Shown here in pieces: positions 30,686 through 42,059 of a stretch of DNA of 64,000 nt. Position 1 is the first letter of the stretch; each line of letters starts with the position of its first letter. The translations under genes were made by a program, and so were the position numbers. Source of the DNA: Palaemon carinicauda (Eukaryota > Arthropoda > Malacostraca > Decapoda > Palaemonidae); NCBI RefSeq assembly GCF_036898095.1, contig NC_090729.1, positions 63,019,282 to 63,083,281 on the forward strand. Reading direction: 5' to 3'. The notes beneath the pieces are model-generated. The model made no database searches, was not told the DNA's origin, and saw only the letters and a list, made by a program, of their open reading frames with translations.

Positions 30686-33201
30686 CAGTGGAACCTCTAC
30701 ATATTCATTCTGGGACCTGCTTCCTGCTTCGTATGTTGGAGCAAATATTCCCATAAGAATACAATGTAATTTGTATAATTTGTTCTACAGCCCAAAAACC
30801 TTTAACTCCTTAATGAATTATTGCATATAATTACACATAACAATAACACAATTGCATTATATAAATGAGATGTAAAAAAGGATAATTATAAAGAAATAAT
30901 AAATAAAAAGGAGTTTTTATTGTCACTTTACCTTAGAAACAGGTCAACGCAGGTGTAGGATTTGCTACGCAGGAGGTAGAGGTGGTAACTGCGATAACGT
31001 TCCTTAACTTACTCTATCTTACACTACATGAACTTTAACCTAACTTAGCTTATTTTTTTTTTCATTTTTATATTTTATATTTTTTTACCTTTCTTTCTTT
31101 ATGATTTTTAATTTTCATCACTTGCACTTAGTTTTCATTGCTTCACTTTCTTTCTCTTAATCATGATCACTAGACTGCTTCATAGATTTTTTAAAGAAAC
31201 TATCGAGAGAAAGTTGCCTGGTATGGGTTTTCAGAATTTTTCTGAAATGGGTTAAGCAGACATCATCGAATTGCGAAACTACACGGCAAACCTGAAGTTT
31301 CTGTGGGTGATGCTTATCAATGAAATCAAACTCGTGTTGATGATGTGCTAAGATCTTTTATATTTTAGACGAACTTAAGATGTGCTCTACCTCCTCGATG
31401 TCCTCCGACTCACTCAACTGCGCTTGGAACTCATCATTCTGCGTGGTATGCAGCTCCTTGAGTTCCTCGGAGGTGAGCTCTTCAAGGTGCTCTTCGATGA
31501 GTTGGGTAATGTCATATTCATCGACCTCCAGACCCATGGACTTGCCAAGGGATACAATCTCTTTTACGACTTTTACATCTTCCTCTACGGCAAGCACAGG
31601 TTCAGGCTCGTGGCCAAAACCTTCAAAATCCCTGGGAGAAACAGCATCGGGCCAAAGCTTCTTCTAAGCTGCATTCAGTGTCCGTCGATTTACTCCCTTC
31701 CAAGCCTGATCTATGATCTTCAAGCAGTGTACGATATTGAAATGGCTCCTCCAAAATTCACGCAAAGTCAAGTTGGTGCTTTGCATGACATTAAAGCACT
31801 GCTTAAATAAGTGCTTGGTGAAGAGCTTCTTGAAATTCTAGATGACTTGCTGGTCCATGGGCTGGAGGATAGGGGTGGTGTTCAGTGGAAAATACAGCAC
31901 TCTGATGAACTAGAACTGGTCGATGATATTATCTTCGAGTCCTGGGGGGTGAGAGGGAACATTATCCAAGCAAAGCAAGCACTTTAAAGGCAAATACTTC
32001 TTGACAACAGGGCCAAAAACATGGTTTACCCATTCAACAAAGAAATGCCTAGTAACCCAAGCATTAGAATTATCATGCCAGAAAACATACAGCATGTTCT
32101 TATTGACACTATGTGCCTTAAATGCCCTAGGGTTTTCAGAATGATAAACCAATAACGGCTTTATTTTGCAGTCCCCGCTGGCGTTGGCACATAGGGCGAG
32201 AGTCAATCAATCCTTCATAGGCTTATGTCCGGGCATTTTCTTCTCTTCGGCGGTGATGTATGTTCGACTAGGCATCTTTTTCCAAAAGAGGCCAGTTTCA
32301 TCACAATTGAAAACTTGCTGCTCTACATAGCCTTTATCCTCCACAATCTTTTCGAATTTCTTAAAAAAAAATTGTTAGCTGCCTTGGTGTTCGAACTTGA
32401 AGCCTCTTCGTGCTGAACAACTGAATGAATCCATGTCCGTCTCTTAAATTTCTCGAACCAACTGCAAGACGCCTTGAATTCCTCTGTCGTAGGATCGGTT
32501 GAACTCTCCCCCGCGTCACCCCTACAGCCTGCTGCCTTCAAGTCACAATAGCTAGTGCTGGCCTTCTCACAAGTGATCGTTTCAGTGATTGTATCGCCAA
32601 CAATCTCTTTGTCCTTTATCCATATCAATAAAAGCCGTTCCATCTCTTCCAGGGTAGGGCTGCAACGTTTTGAAATAATGGTGATCCCCTTTGATGGTTT
32701 GACTGCTTCAATGGCTGCCTTCTGCTTGATGATCGCCCAGATCGTAGACATATTCCACACTTATTGTTTAGCCAGATCACTCACACCACGCTCATATCTT
32801 TAATTTCTAGCTTTAATTCTAATGAAAACGTTGCCTGCTTCCTTTTCTCACCACTACTAATACCTATACCAAAACTAACTTCTTAGGACCCATGATTATG
32901 CATAGAATAAAAAATGAAAAGTGAGAAAAGGAATATAATAGGCACTGTTAATAACGGAACGGATAGAGGACAACCACACGATGCTCACGAGAACAGAGAA
33001 CTGACCGACGTGACGCTCAATGGCGTCCCTCCGACGTGCTGCCGTCTACCAGCGTAAACAAGAAACTATGACCGACGCTTCAAGAAAATTCTACGCGTAT
33101 GGTCTACGTCGGATGTTGGAGCATGACTTCGGGTATCGAGACGAAAATTTTATGGAATTTAACTTCGGATGTTGGAACAATCGTATGTAGTGGTTCCACT
33201 G
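30686..33201 (-). mobile_element. Tigger/pogo-type DNA transposon, inactive
   Basis: The inverted ends are cagtggaacctctacata at 30686 and its near-complement tatgtagtggttccactg ending at 33201 (one mismatch in 18). TA precedes the left end, as expected for pogo/Tigger; the right flank reads AA, so the duplication has decayed. A degenerate transposase lies inside on the minus strand. Confidence 0.85.
31358..32893 (-). pseudogene. Tigger-like transposase (CENP-B HTH + DDE)
   Basis: The minus strand starts with an ATG at 32893 (MGPKKLVLV), then in shifted frames KRKQATFSLELKLEI and RGVSDLAKQ (first HTH). 32760-32323 reads NMSTIWAIIKQKAA and KASCSWFEKFKRRTWIHSVV (CENP-B-type second HTH). The DDE core is at 32206-31910: LALCANASGDCKIKPLLVYH and LKCLLCLDNVPSHP with a catalytic Asp. 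The acidic C-terminus (ITQLIEEHLEELTSEELKEL) is at 31597-31358. At least three frame changes and internal stops disable it. The intact family cuts and pastes DNA at TA sites. Confidence 0.85.
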
Positions 33202-33259
33202 AAATTTGCAAATGTTGTCAAAAATAACACAATTTCATAATATAGCTTGGGTAAATTTG

Positions 33260-33840
33260 TGTTATGTATTATTGTAATAATGTAGTTTATTACCTCAAAT
33301 GTTACATGTATTGCGCAACATTGCATCATATTGCAAGGATAAAACATGTTTGAGAATGTATATAACTGAAATGATATATTTTGATATTAGGTTTCAAGCA
33401 TTTATTCATTAAGGGGATGTGATTCTTTGTACTTTTGTCTAGGAGTAGGATTTAAGTCTTTGGAGAGCGATGCTCTATTGGTCGATCATATGTTTTGGTT
33501 CTTGAGTTTGTGTATGAGACGTTCACTTGGCAGTTGGTTGTTGGCTGAGTCAGAGCAATGTAACCAAAAGAAGTCCATTAAATGTATTTTTAAGAATACC
33601 AACGTATCATTAAACCCCATCGAGAAAAATCAGCAACATCAGATGGAATCCCCTGGATAATTACTAATAATTATTAACTCATTTCAGGTGAGTAATATGG
33701 TGAAATCATCTGAAAACTTATGACCAACCCTATACTGGCGACATCAGATGGAATCCCCTGGATAATTGCTAATAATTATTTACTAATTTAGAGTGCGTAA
33801 TATGTTGAAATCATCTGACAACTTACGACCAACGCAATAC
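33260..33840 (+). repeat. Gypsy D 5' LTR with 105-bp tandem duplication
   Basis: Starts TGTTATGTATTATTG. The last part is present twice: about 33636-33740 and 33741-33845. Each copy ends in tactggcgac, so the duplicated unit includes the LTR end plus the first bases of the primer-binding site. The 3' LTR has the segment once. Confidence 0.85.
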
Positions 33841-33856
33841 TGGCGACAACAGGAGG
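33841..33856 (+). promoter_or_regulatory. Gypsy D primer-binding site (tRNA-type)
   Basis: TGGCGACAACAGGAGG directly follows the LTR. The TGGCGAC start resembles sites for arginine tRNA used by some gypsy elements; the tRNA identity is an inference. A partial copy TGGCGAC lies 105 bp upstream. Confidence 0.55.
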
Positions 33857-34115
33857 AAGAAAACATGCAGAGATCATAGAGAAGCAGAAGAAACATTGGA
33901 GCCTTTGTAGATCAGCGGCCGGGAGCAGAAAAAAAAGCCAAATGAAGATTTCCCATGTAGCCAACCAACCTGAGGAATTTCATCAAACACAAGCAAACAA
34001 AACAAGAAAGCAAAGTGTATTTTAAGGTTGGCTAGGATACAAAAAAGGTAGGAAGTACAAGGTGACTATAGAAAAGTAGCTTAACCTAATCTAGGTATCA
34101 AGGTAAGCAGTCAAA

Positions 34116-35148
34116 ATGTCTCTTGACATTGAACATCCTGAACGATTTAGCATCACAGCGGAGCCCAATTCTGTTGCAACACGATGGCAGCAGTGGTTTG
34201 AGGAATTTAAGATTTATTTAGAAGCATTAGGGAACATGAAAGATGCCCAAAAGAAGGCATTATTACTTCATACAGCAGGTAGGGAAGTTCGGGAAGTTTT
34301 TAAGACATTGCAGTCTACAAATGACACAAGTGAAGCTACAATTAAGGCTCTTACCACATATTTTGCTCCTCAGGTCAATAATTATTTTGAAAGATACCAA
34401 TTTAGTGCACAGGCTTATCAGAAAGAAAATGAAAGTTTAGATGCATTTGTGACTAGACTCAAAAAATTTAGCTGTTTCATGTGAATTTCTAGAGTTAGAA
34501 AATGTTATCATAGATCAAGTTATTGCACATTGGACATCACAAGAGCTAAGAAAGAAATTATTGCAAGATAAAGATTTAACATTTGAAAAGGTCTTGATAA
34601 TAGGCAGAGATTTAGAAACATCAAATGGGCAAAGTAACATAATAGGTAGTTCTACAAGCAAAAGAATGGAAAGTTCAAAAGTTAGTATAAAAGGTTTCTA
34701 GTGGAAAAATAATGAGAAACAGAGAAGGAATATATCAAAGCCTAGTCATAGAAAAGTACCAAAGACTAATGTTCATAAATATCAGAATCAGGCTTATACA
34801 CAGAAACAACAGGAAAAACCCAAGTGTTATAGGTGTGGTAAAATTGATCATCTTGCATACGAAGCAAAGAAATGCCCTGCTACTGGACAGACATGCCAGA
34901 ATTGCAGAAAGATGGGTCATTTTGCAACTGTTTGTAGATTCCCTAAACAGTACACAAAGAAAATAAATGCTACAGTTGATACTATTGGTCAAGAGAATAA
35001 TGCGGAAAATTTTCAGGATAATCAGGATAAGTCAGAAACTGATTTTGCGTTTCGCATAAATTCTGTCAATAAAAATACAAATGGTTTTGATATTCAGATG
35101 ATAGGTGCTTCGATTAGATTTATAAAGGTTTTTACAATGTTAAGTTAA
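34116..35148 (+). pseudogene. Gypsy D gag
   Basis: The first frame (34116-34484, 122 codons) has a capsid-like start: WQQWFEEFKIYLEALG and TTYFAPQVNNYFERYQF. A frameshift in the A run near 34465 moves to a second frame with VIAHWTSQELRKKLLQDKDL. Zinc knuckles [17 protein letters not shown] and [14 protein letters not shown] follow near 34830-34935. The last frame ends TAA at 35146-35148 just before the polypurine tract, where protease should begin. A TAG near 34700 is another break. Confidence 0.75.
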
Positions 35149-35160
35149 GGGGGAGGAGAC

Positions 35161-35658
35161 TGTTATGTATTATTGTAATAATGTACTGTATTACCTCAAA
35201 TGTTATGTGTATTACGCAACATTGCATCATATTGCATAGATGAAACATGTTCGAGAATGTATATAACTGAAATGATGTATTTTGTTATTAGGGTTCAAGC
35301 ATTTATTGATTACCTCAAAGATGGGATGTGATTCTTTGTACTTTTGTATAAGAGTAGGATTTAAGTCTTTGGAGAAGCGATGCTCTATTGGTCGATCATA
35401 TGTTTAGGTTCTTGAGTTTGTTTATGAGACGTTCACTTGGGAGTTGGTTGTTAGCAGAGTCAGAGCAATGTAACCACAAGAAGTCCATTAAATGTATTTT
35501 TAAGGATAACATCGTATCATTAAACCCCATCGAGAAAAATCAGCGACATCAAATGGAAATTGGAATCCCCTGGATAATTACTAATAATTATTAACTCATA
35601 TCAGGTGATTAAGGGTAATATGGTGAAATCATCTGACAACTTATGACCAACGCTATAG
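35161..35658 (+). repeat. Gypsy D 3' LTR
   Basis: Starts TGTTATGTATTATTG and ends ACGCTATAG before the TTTG duplication. It is homologous to 33260-33735 with moderate divergence. The open frames 33427-33660 and 35388-35594 are LTR sequence, not genes. Confidence 0.88.
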
Positions 35659-35662
35659 TTTG

Positions 35663-37298
35663 ACAATAGACATATTGCAAGAACCAAAGGGTTAACTTCA
35701 CACAATATGAATAATTATCGGGAAGAGTTATGAACTCTTTACCGTTTAAAGATAATACAAATTGACGACAAAAGATGGGATACATCATCAGGAAGTTGCA
35801 GAGAGGCCATGTTAAGAACTGATGACTTACTCAGAGATATAATTTTACTTAGACCAATTTCCACCAATCGTATAGATATTTTCATAGAAATTTCACGTAA
35901 ATTATAACTTTTCAAAAATAATTCAGAAACCCTTCATTCAATAACTCAAATCTTGAGAATAAAGTAACTGTTCATCAGGAAATATCTTCTAATAAAGAAT
36001 GTTGTGGTTTTATACAAAAGTCTTGTATGTCATAAACCAATATTATGAATGTGAAAGCATTGCGTATTTTCTTCCAAATGGAAAATTCTAATTGTTTCAA
36101 ATGGACATTTATAAACCTTAAATTCGAAATGAAGAAAGGTTCTGGCCAAGAGAGATCACGTGACTGACTGCCATTTAAGGTGACTACAAGAAATGGCTCA
36201 TTCTTCCCAAGAACAGAATCGAACACTTATCGGTAGAAAGAAGAATTATAAACTTCCATAAATTTATAAATATGACTGAAAACCAAATAAAATCACCAAG
36301 GAAGTGAACGGGATATGCACTAAACTAAAGGACCTCCCATAACCTGACCTAAATTGCAGTGTCCTTGCCAACTAAAGAGGTGGGGGTTTCGCCCCCCACT
36401 GAAAATATTCCCTCTTTACTCAAAGAGAAATCTTGAAATAAAAAGTCTCTTATCAGCCTACTTCATTGTCTGGAGATGCTTGCTGTTGGTTGCTGGTTAC
36501 CAAAGAACCATTCTTTCATTTTTGACATTACTCCTGGACTAATACCATACTCTTTAACAAAAACGGCTTCAGCTAAATGATTCAACTTTGTTGGAGGTGT
36601 CTTCCCTTCTTGATCCTGCATGTTTAGTACGAAGTGGCATAACATCTGTTTCTGAAATTTTCTCAAAGTTTCCCCATATCATTTTGGAGAGTGAGCAACA
36701 AGAGTTAGACAAGTGAATGGCGCTCGTTATTACTAAGTTGTTGAAATAGTTGATTGGAGAATGGTCATTGCATTCGTAGGAGAATAGTCGAATTGACTAG
36801 TTCGTTTTCCGTACTTTTTGTCCGCATTTTTGGTGTTCGTTTATGGACGGAAAGTAAACTGAATGATTGCCTTTTGTTAATATTAGATGTAAATTCTTAA
36901 CTTTTCTCTTCTTGTATTCTAATTGAATTGAATAATTTAATGTTAAACATATTCCTTATAAGGAATTAGTTTTGTTTTCCCGTCTTTATTTTTCAACGAT
37001 TGTTCGAGAGTTTCGGACAAAGTAAAACGGAGTTGATGATATGTTTTGGTCCGACGAGGAGTTCAGTGTCTGCAGAATCGGCCGGACTTAGAAAACGAGT
37101 GTTCTTTCTGCCATAAAAAAGTGAATATTTAAATTCGAAAACTAAGACAAAATTGTTCTTGGAGATAGTGCAGGTAAGTTGAAACATAAAGACTTTGCCT
37201 TTAATTGATTTGAGTAGATAATTCTAACATATTCGAATTTAAATACTTATTTACCCGTAAGACTTCAGTTTGCTTTTCGTCTTGTTTGTTTTGTTTTT
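35663..37298. other. No recognisable gene
   Basis: AT-rich. A consensus-like splice donor (gcaggtaagt) occurs at about 37170, but no exon around it can be supported. The minus frame 36463-36666 (EAVFVKEYGISPGVMSKMKE) has no assigned family. Confidence 0.35.
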
Positions 37299-37586
37299 TT
37301 GGCTATGACTCTTGTTGTTGGGCACAGCTGGGTAAGGAGGTTGTCCGATTTACGCCTGGAAGAATGTGACGGGTTTAGTTACATGTGCAAAGGGGGTGCA
37401 ACCTTTGAAAACATCAAGGTTGAAGTTGAGCGGTATTTCGCTAACCCTAGGAAGTCTAGGCCAAGTCGTATCTTTGTGTTTTTGGGCAGCAATGATTTAG
37501 ATGCTATTCAAAGTACTGCGGAGGTATGGCAAGTAGAGCACTGTTGTGAGGCATTTGCTGAATTACTGAAAAAAGTTGTGCCCTGA
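37299..37586 (+). pseudogene. SGNH-hydrolase-like fragment
   Basis: The 95-codon frame begins MAMTLVVGHSWVRRL, where GHS could be a variant of the block I GDS motif, and has RIFVFLGSNDL, matching the block III GxND pattern of SGNH hydrolases. It stops after KKVVP. Such domains occur in ORFs of some LINE and DIRS/Ngaro-type elements, and also in host esterases. The block V Asp and His were not found. No neighbouring element was tied to it, so origin is open. Confidence 0.35.
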
Positions 37587-37589
37587 TGC

Positions 37590-38700
37590 TAAACCTCAAT
37601 TATGATGGCAATGTGAAGCTGACTCGGAGAATGGCTGACTTTTAGTAAGAGCAAAGGCCTAAAGTCAAGTTAGTTTAGCTGTTCTAGTGTCAAGTATGTA
37701 CTTTTTATGTTCTCTCTGGGCTCATCTGGTTTTTGTAATGTCAGGATTCTTTGTATACTGTTGTTATTCCTTATAAGGAAAGGAGCAGTATCGGTCCTTA
37801 TTTTTACTTGTATTAATTTAAGCTTAGGTTAAGTTAGTAACCTTTTCATTTAAATAACCTGTTGATTAGCCTAGTTTTGCTCTGAGCATAATATGCTGTA
37901 TTTTTTTTTCTCACAAGGAAGTAACTGATGATAACTTGCTTTGTAATGACTTGATCAAGTTAAGTTTAGATTTTTTCTTTGGGTAATATATTATTGGTTA
38001 ATAGCATTGTTCAAGATGGATGAGGCTGAAATAAAAAAGTTGATTAAAAAGAGGGCTTATGTTAAGGGTTTAATAAGTCTTGATGTTAGGAAGATTAACT
38101 CTTAAAGGTCGATCAAATTAATGGTCATTTGTTACAAGAATTTATTCATAAAATTGATGCTAATTTAGTAATAGTTGAGAATTTTGACGTAATCATTTGT
38201 GAAATTTCTGCTTAAACGACCAGAAGATCTAATGTTAATGGAAATATATCATGGAGTATATTAATGATACTGTATATACGACTATTCTAGTTATCACTAG
38301 AACATTACATCTCATACTAAAAAGAATGTGAGCCTACGAAAAAAAATATTATAATAGCGATATTCTTGCTTTAGTGTGGTTATTAATACTGAAGCACACG
38401 TTAGGATAAATCTACTCTGGAGAAATTCTATTTCGACGAATCTGAGTGGAAACCTATTTTTCTCTCTACAACATGCAACAAAGAATTAGTTGAGGGGAAT
38501 AGGAGCCCTACAAAATCACTGAAGGACACAACACTAACAATAACTTTGGTGGTGAAGTTCATAAACTTCACTCTAATAAAAACCTTTATCATTGGTTCAG
38601 AGATCTCAAATACTCCACATGTGACTAAATCATTTATACGCCTAATTTTGTTTTCTTTACTAAAGCCATTTCCCTCTTGGGCTCTAATTTGGATCTAAAA
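37590..38700. other. No recognisable gene
   Basis: AT-rich sequence with short frames and no supported feature. Confidence 0.35.
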
Positions 38701-38749
38701 TGTTGGACAAGAGTTCACGTTGATATTGTAGGAAGGTTTAAAAATGGAT

Positions 38750-39480
38750 CTCCACCTTCTGCTCTGTTGTAAATAATATGCTAGAAATGATGCATGAAAA
38801 TAAATGTAGTATCTTAATACTGCTCAATCTCAGTGCTGCTTTTGATACAGTTGAAGATCAAGCCTTCGAATACCTAAAAGACTATTTAGTTGGTAAAAAT
38901 TAGTGTACAAATTGAAAACTCTTATTCATCATATGAACCCTTAAACAGAGGGGTATCCCAAGGGAGTGTACTTGGCCCAATCTTATTCTGCATCTATACT
39001 ATTGGTCTATTGAAAATACTACAAAGGCATGGCGTGAAGTTCAAACTTTTTGCAGATGACACACAATTTTAGTTCCCCATAAATGATATACATGATACTA
39101 CTGAAACTCTAAACCAAATCCTTGATAGTGTTAGAGAATGGATGACATTCAAACAACTAAAATTAAGTGAGAACAAAACTGAATTAATGGTGGTGGGTAA
39201 GAGAAGCAACGTGAGGAACTTGGGTGATATTCAAATAAACATAAATAATGACTCGGTGCTGATATCTAGTAAAGTTCGAGATCTAGGTGTACTGCTTTAC
39301 TGTAACTGGTCTCTAAATGCCCAAATAAATAATGTAATCAAAACTGTTGGTTATCATCTAAGAATGAAAGAAAGGGAATGCGAAGGGGTAATTAACCTAA
39401 CCTTGCTTTATTATACAAATTTACATAGACAGAAATGGACATCTGAACACCAGCAAAATGATAAAAACAAACACAAAATG
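38750..39480 (+). pseudogene. CR1/Jockey-type LINE reverse transcriptase fragment
   Basis: Near 38765-38870 the frame reads VVNNMLEMMHENK and ILLNLSAAFDTVED (first catalytic Asp region, normally DLSAAFDTVDH, here Asn). 38890-39072 contains GVSQGSVLGPILFCIY and FKLFADDTQF, the FADD catalytic box. 39142-39483 continues MTFKQLKLSENKTELMVVG and VRDLGVLL (thumb). Stops separate the blocks. The endonuclease half was not recognised upstream. The chemistry would be target-primed reverse transcription. Confidence 0.8.
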
Positions 39481-39483
39481 TAA

Positions 39484-40582
39484 CACAAGAAATGCAAAAT
39501 AATAAAAAAGAATATGGTTGCTTAGACTCGAGGTCTTCTGCAATGATTAATGATTGAAATGGGGTCAGACACGCGGCCCTGTGACCCCTAAACTGTGCTA
39601 GTCTCGAAAGCATAAATTATATGCAGAAATTGGTACTCATAATCCCACCGCACACAACCAGAAATATGTAATAGCCAACTAAACCTAAATCAAGTAAAAC
39701 TTAATCTAGGCAAATAATGGGAGAAAAACTAAGTAACCACGTGTTTTACCTGGTCTCACTTGGAAGACAGCCCTTGTCCTCAAATGGCTGTTGATTGAAT
39801 TGCCGTTAACCAAATAGTTTGTACCCTTGACTGTCCCACACCTGGAATCCTCACTTTTGGTAGACAGAGTTTACCAGGCTTGTGTTCTTCCCTATCTCCA
39901 CTGCCTGGACACAGAAAACTTCCCGTCCCTTTGTTTGGGGGGTGTCCAGTTGGAGGTGGGGTTGCAAGCCAGAGATATTCTGATTGACTGACCAGGTCAG
40001 CCAGCTGGTCAGTATGGACGAATACACCCAACCTAAGGTCGCATGGGTTTACCTGTCTTCACCATCCAAAACAGGTAGGCATTGGGCGCAGGGTAACCCA
40101 GTGGAGGTGCCATATTGGGACTTTAGGGCAGGGAAATGTGTTGTTGTAAGGAATATGGAGGCTGGACTCTGTACAAAATACTTAAGGAAATCTTGCTGCT
40201 CTAAGGGAATATACAATAATCCTACATATTCTGGCTTGCTAAGAATTGATAAGTGTATTGAACCATTAGCTATGGGCTGATACAATGGGCACACGTCTTA
40301 GAATTAACAGACTTGAATTAGTACTGGGAGATAAAAGCTGCATTCAAGTCAGCAGCATTAGAATTTTATGCAAAACCAGTGTGATGATTTTTATCCCTCA
40401 CCGGGAAAAGCAATTGTCGAAAACATAGAATTACACAGACAATTGCTTTCAAGACTACCTCCACCAAGGTAATAACCTCTGAAATTTTCATCAATCCATT
40501 TCATCCCCTCACCATCCTCCCTATACTTCCATATCTACTCTGCTACTGAAATTTATTTAATCAACCAACCTTCTTATATTGC
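39484..40582. other. Unassigned; may include the 5' part of the next LINE
   Basis: Open frames at 39984-40280 (plus) and 39780-40031 (minus) have no recognised domain. The plus frame (GRHWAQGNPVEVPYWDFRAG...) could be the upstream part of a LINE ORF1, but this is not shown by a motif. Confidence 0.3.
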
Positions 40583-40615
40583 AGGTTACCTACTGGTTGA
40601 CCAAAGGAAAGGCCC

Positions 40616-41035
40616 TTGCTAACAAAAATTGTAGGCTACAATACAAACCGACCTACTGACCTGATTTTTATTAAAACAATCATCCTCGGAGAAAAGTTGA
40701 CTGACCTTGTCACTCAAGCCGTGACAGGGAGAATCAGTGCAGGTACTATTAAAGTACTCCTAAAGAGTTTTTTAACCAAGGCTAAGTCCTCCTCCCCCTC
40801 TAATGCTATCCAGGAGACAAACCCTCACATCCTAACACCCCAACCTTCCACATCATCCTCACTCTCCCCCACTCCTTCCACATCCGCTTCCTCAGATCCC
40901 ATCCCTATCATCCCTCTCACCTCAACCACTATCACCTCATTCACTCTCACCTCATCCACTCCATCAACAGAGGTTAAGGCAATTGCCGTTGCCCCCAGGG
41001 ATCCCAGACACTTCTCTTCCACCTACACTTCATAA
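40616..41035 (+). pseudogene. LINE ORF1, C-terminal part
   Basis: A 139-codon open frame: LTDLVTQAVTGRISAGTIKVLLKS, then a low-complexity tail rich in Ser, Thr and Pro (TSSSLSPTPSTSASSDPIPI). No zinc knuckle is visible. It ends TAA at 41033-41035, sharing its last A with the ATG of ORF2. The true start is probably upstream of 40616. Confidence 0.55.
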
Positions 41036-41700
41036 TGAAGATCCTTAATTGGAACGCAGCTGGAGTGACGCCTAATATGTCCTCCCTAATTGCAGTCTGC
41101 AAAACCATGGAGACAAATATCATCCAGTTACAAGAAACATTCCTAAGAACAGGCACAAAATTCAGAATTGCAAGTTACAATTCCTACACTACCCCAAAGG
41201 TTACACAATCCAATTCCCTGTGGCAGCAATGTAGAGACGCTAGCAGTAAAAGTAACATTGTTGAGCCAAAAAATAACCATATACAAGTTCTACAGAAAAA
41301 TAAAATGAGAAGAACCCGGAGAACTGCAGCTAACACAGCTTTTTGGACACACAGAACGCACACCAAACATTATATGTGGGAATTTCAATGCATATCATCC
41401 TATAATATCCTCCGTGTCAACAAAAAACCCTTCAGGCGAGCACATAGCCTTTGCCCTGGGGGAATTTGAAGGAGTCTCCCTAATAAACACAGGGCACCCT
41501 ACACACATAAGAGGAGGTAAATTAGATCTGAATTTTGCCACAACTGCAATCAAGTACCTAACCAGATGGTGAGTGCACTCAACCTTGGTCAGTGACCACT
41601 TTGCCACAGAAATAGAATTGGAGGTGCAACAGTTACCTCAAGTACCACCACCTCCACCAAGATGGAGTCAAGACCTGGCAGACTGGGTCACATTTTGACG
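41035..41700 (+). pseudogene. LINE ORF2 AP-endonuclease domain
   Basis: ORF2 starts MKILNWNAAGVTPN, with the conserved NWNA.G of LINE endonucleases, then IIQLQETFL (Mg-binding Glu). After frameshifts, an FNAYHP-like block follows and then GHPTHIRGGKLDLNF (the D.N/LDL region) and VSDHFATEIEL (the SDH catalytic His block). Indels break the frame at least three times. The domain nicks the target to prime reverse transcription. Confidence 0.8.
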
Positions 41701-42059
41701 GGCTCTATAAGAGTGGGCAGAAAACTACAACCCTCCAGAGGACATAGATCAACTAGAAAAGGACCTAGTTGATGCTTTTCATAACACAGGAAGCAAAGCC
41801 ATGCCCCTTAAGACACGGAAAAGGAACTACACCTACAAAGACTCCTGTACTACTGCCCGGAAGTAAGAAGACTCAAAACATGGCTCAACAGGGTCACAAA
41901 ACTCTACAGAAGAAGAGCCACAATAGAGAATAGAGAGCTACTCCAAGCAGTTATTAATGACGTCCAACAGAAAATTCATGAAATAAAAATAGAAAAATGG
42001 ATGGAATGGTGCACAAACTTAGTACACATCTCTCTCTGAATTATGGAAATGGTAGAACA

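Larger units (their letters stand above)
33260..35658 (+). mobile_element. Ty3/gypsy retrotransposon D, gag-only deletion derivative
   Basis: LTRs at 33260-33840 (with an internal duplication) and 35161-35658 enclose only gag with zinc knuckles; protease, RT, RNase H and integrase are absent. A polypurine tract (aagggggaggagac) abuts the 3' LTR. TTTG occurs directly before (33256-33259) and after (35659-35662), a 4-bp target duplication. The element is 2.4 kb and would have needed pol from a relative. Confidence 0.8.

Noticed and set aside
33427..33660. 77-codon ORF in gypsy D LTR (copy at 35388)
   Set aside because: Present in both LTRs as repeat sequence; not conserved as a frame in length.
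37160..37300. Possible host exon/intron boundary (gcaggtaagt at about 37170)
   Set aside because: A single donor-like site without a supported exon or matching acceptor is not evidence of a gene.
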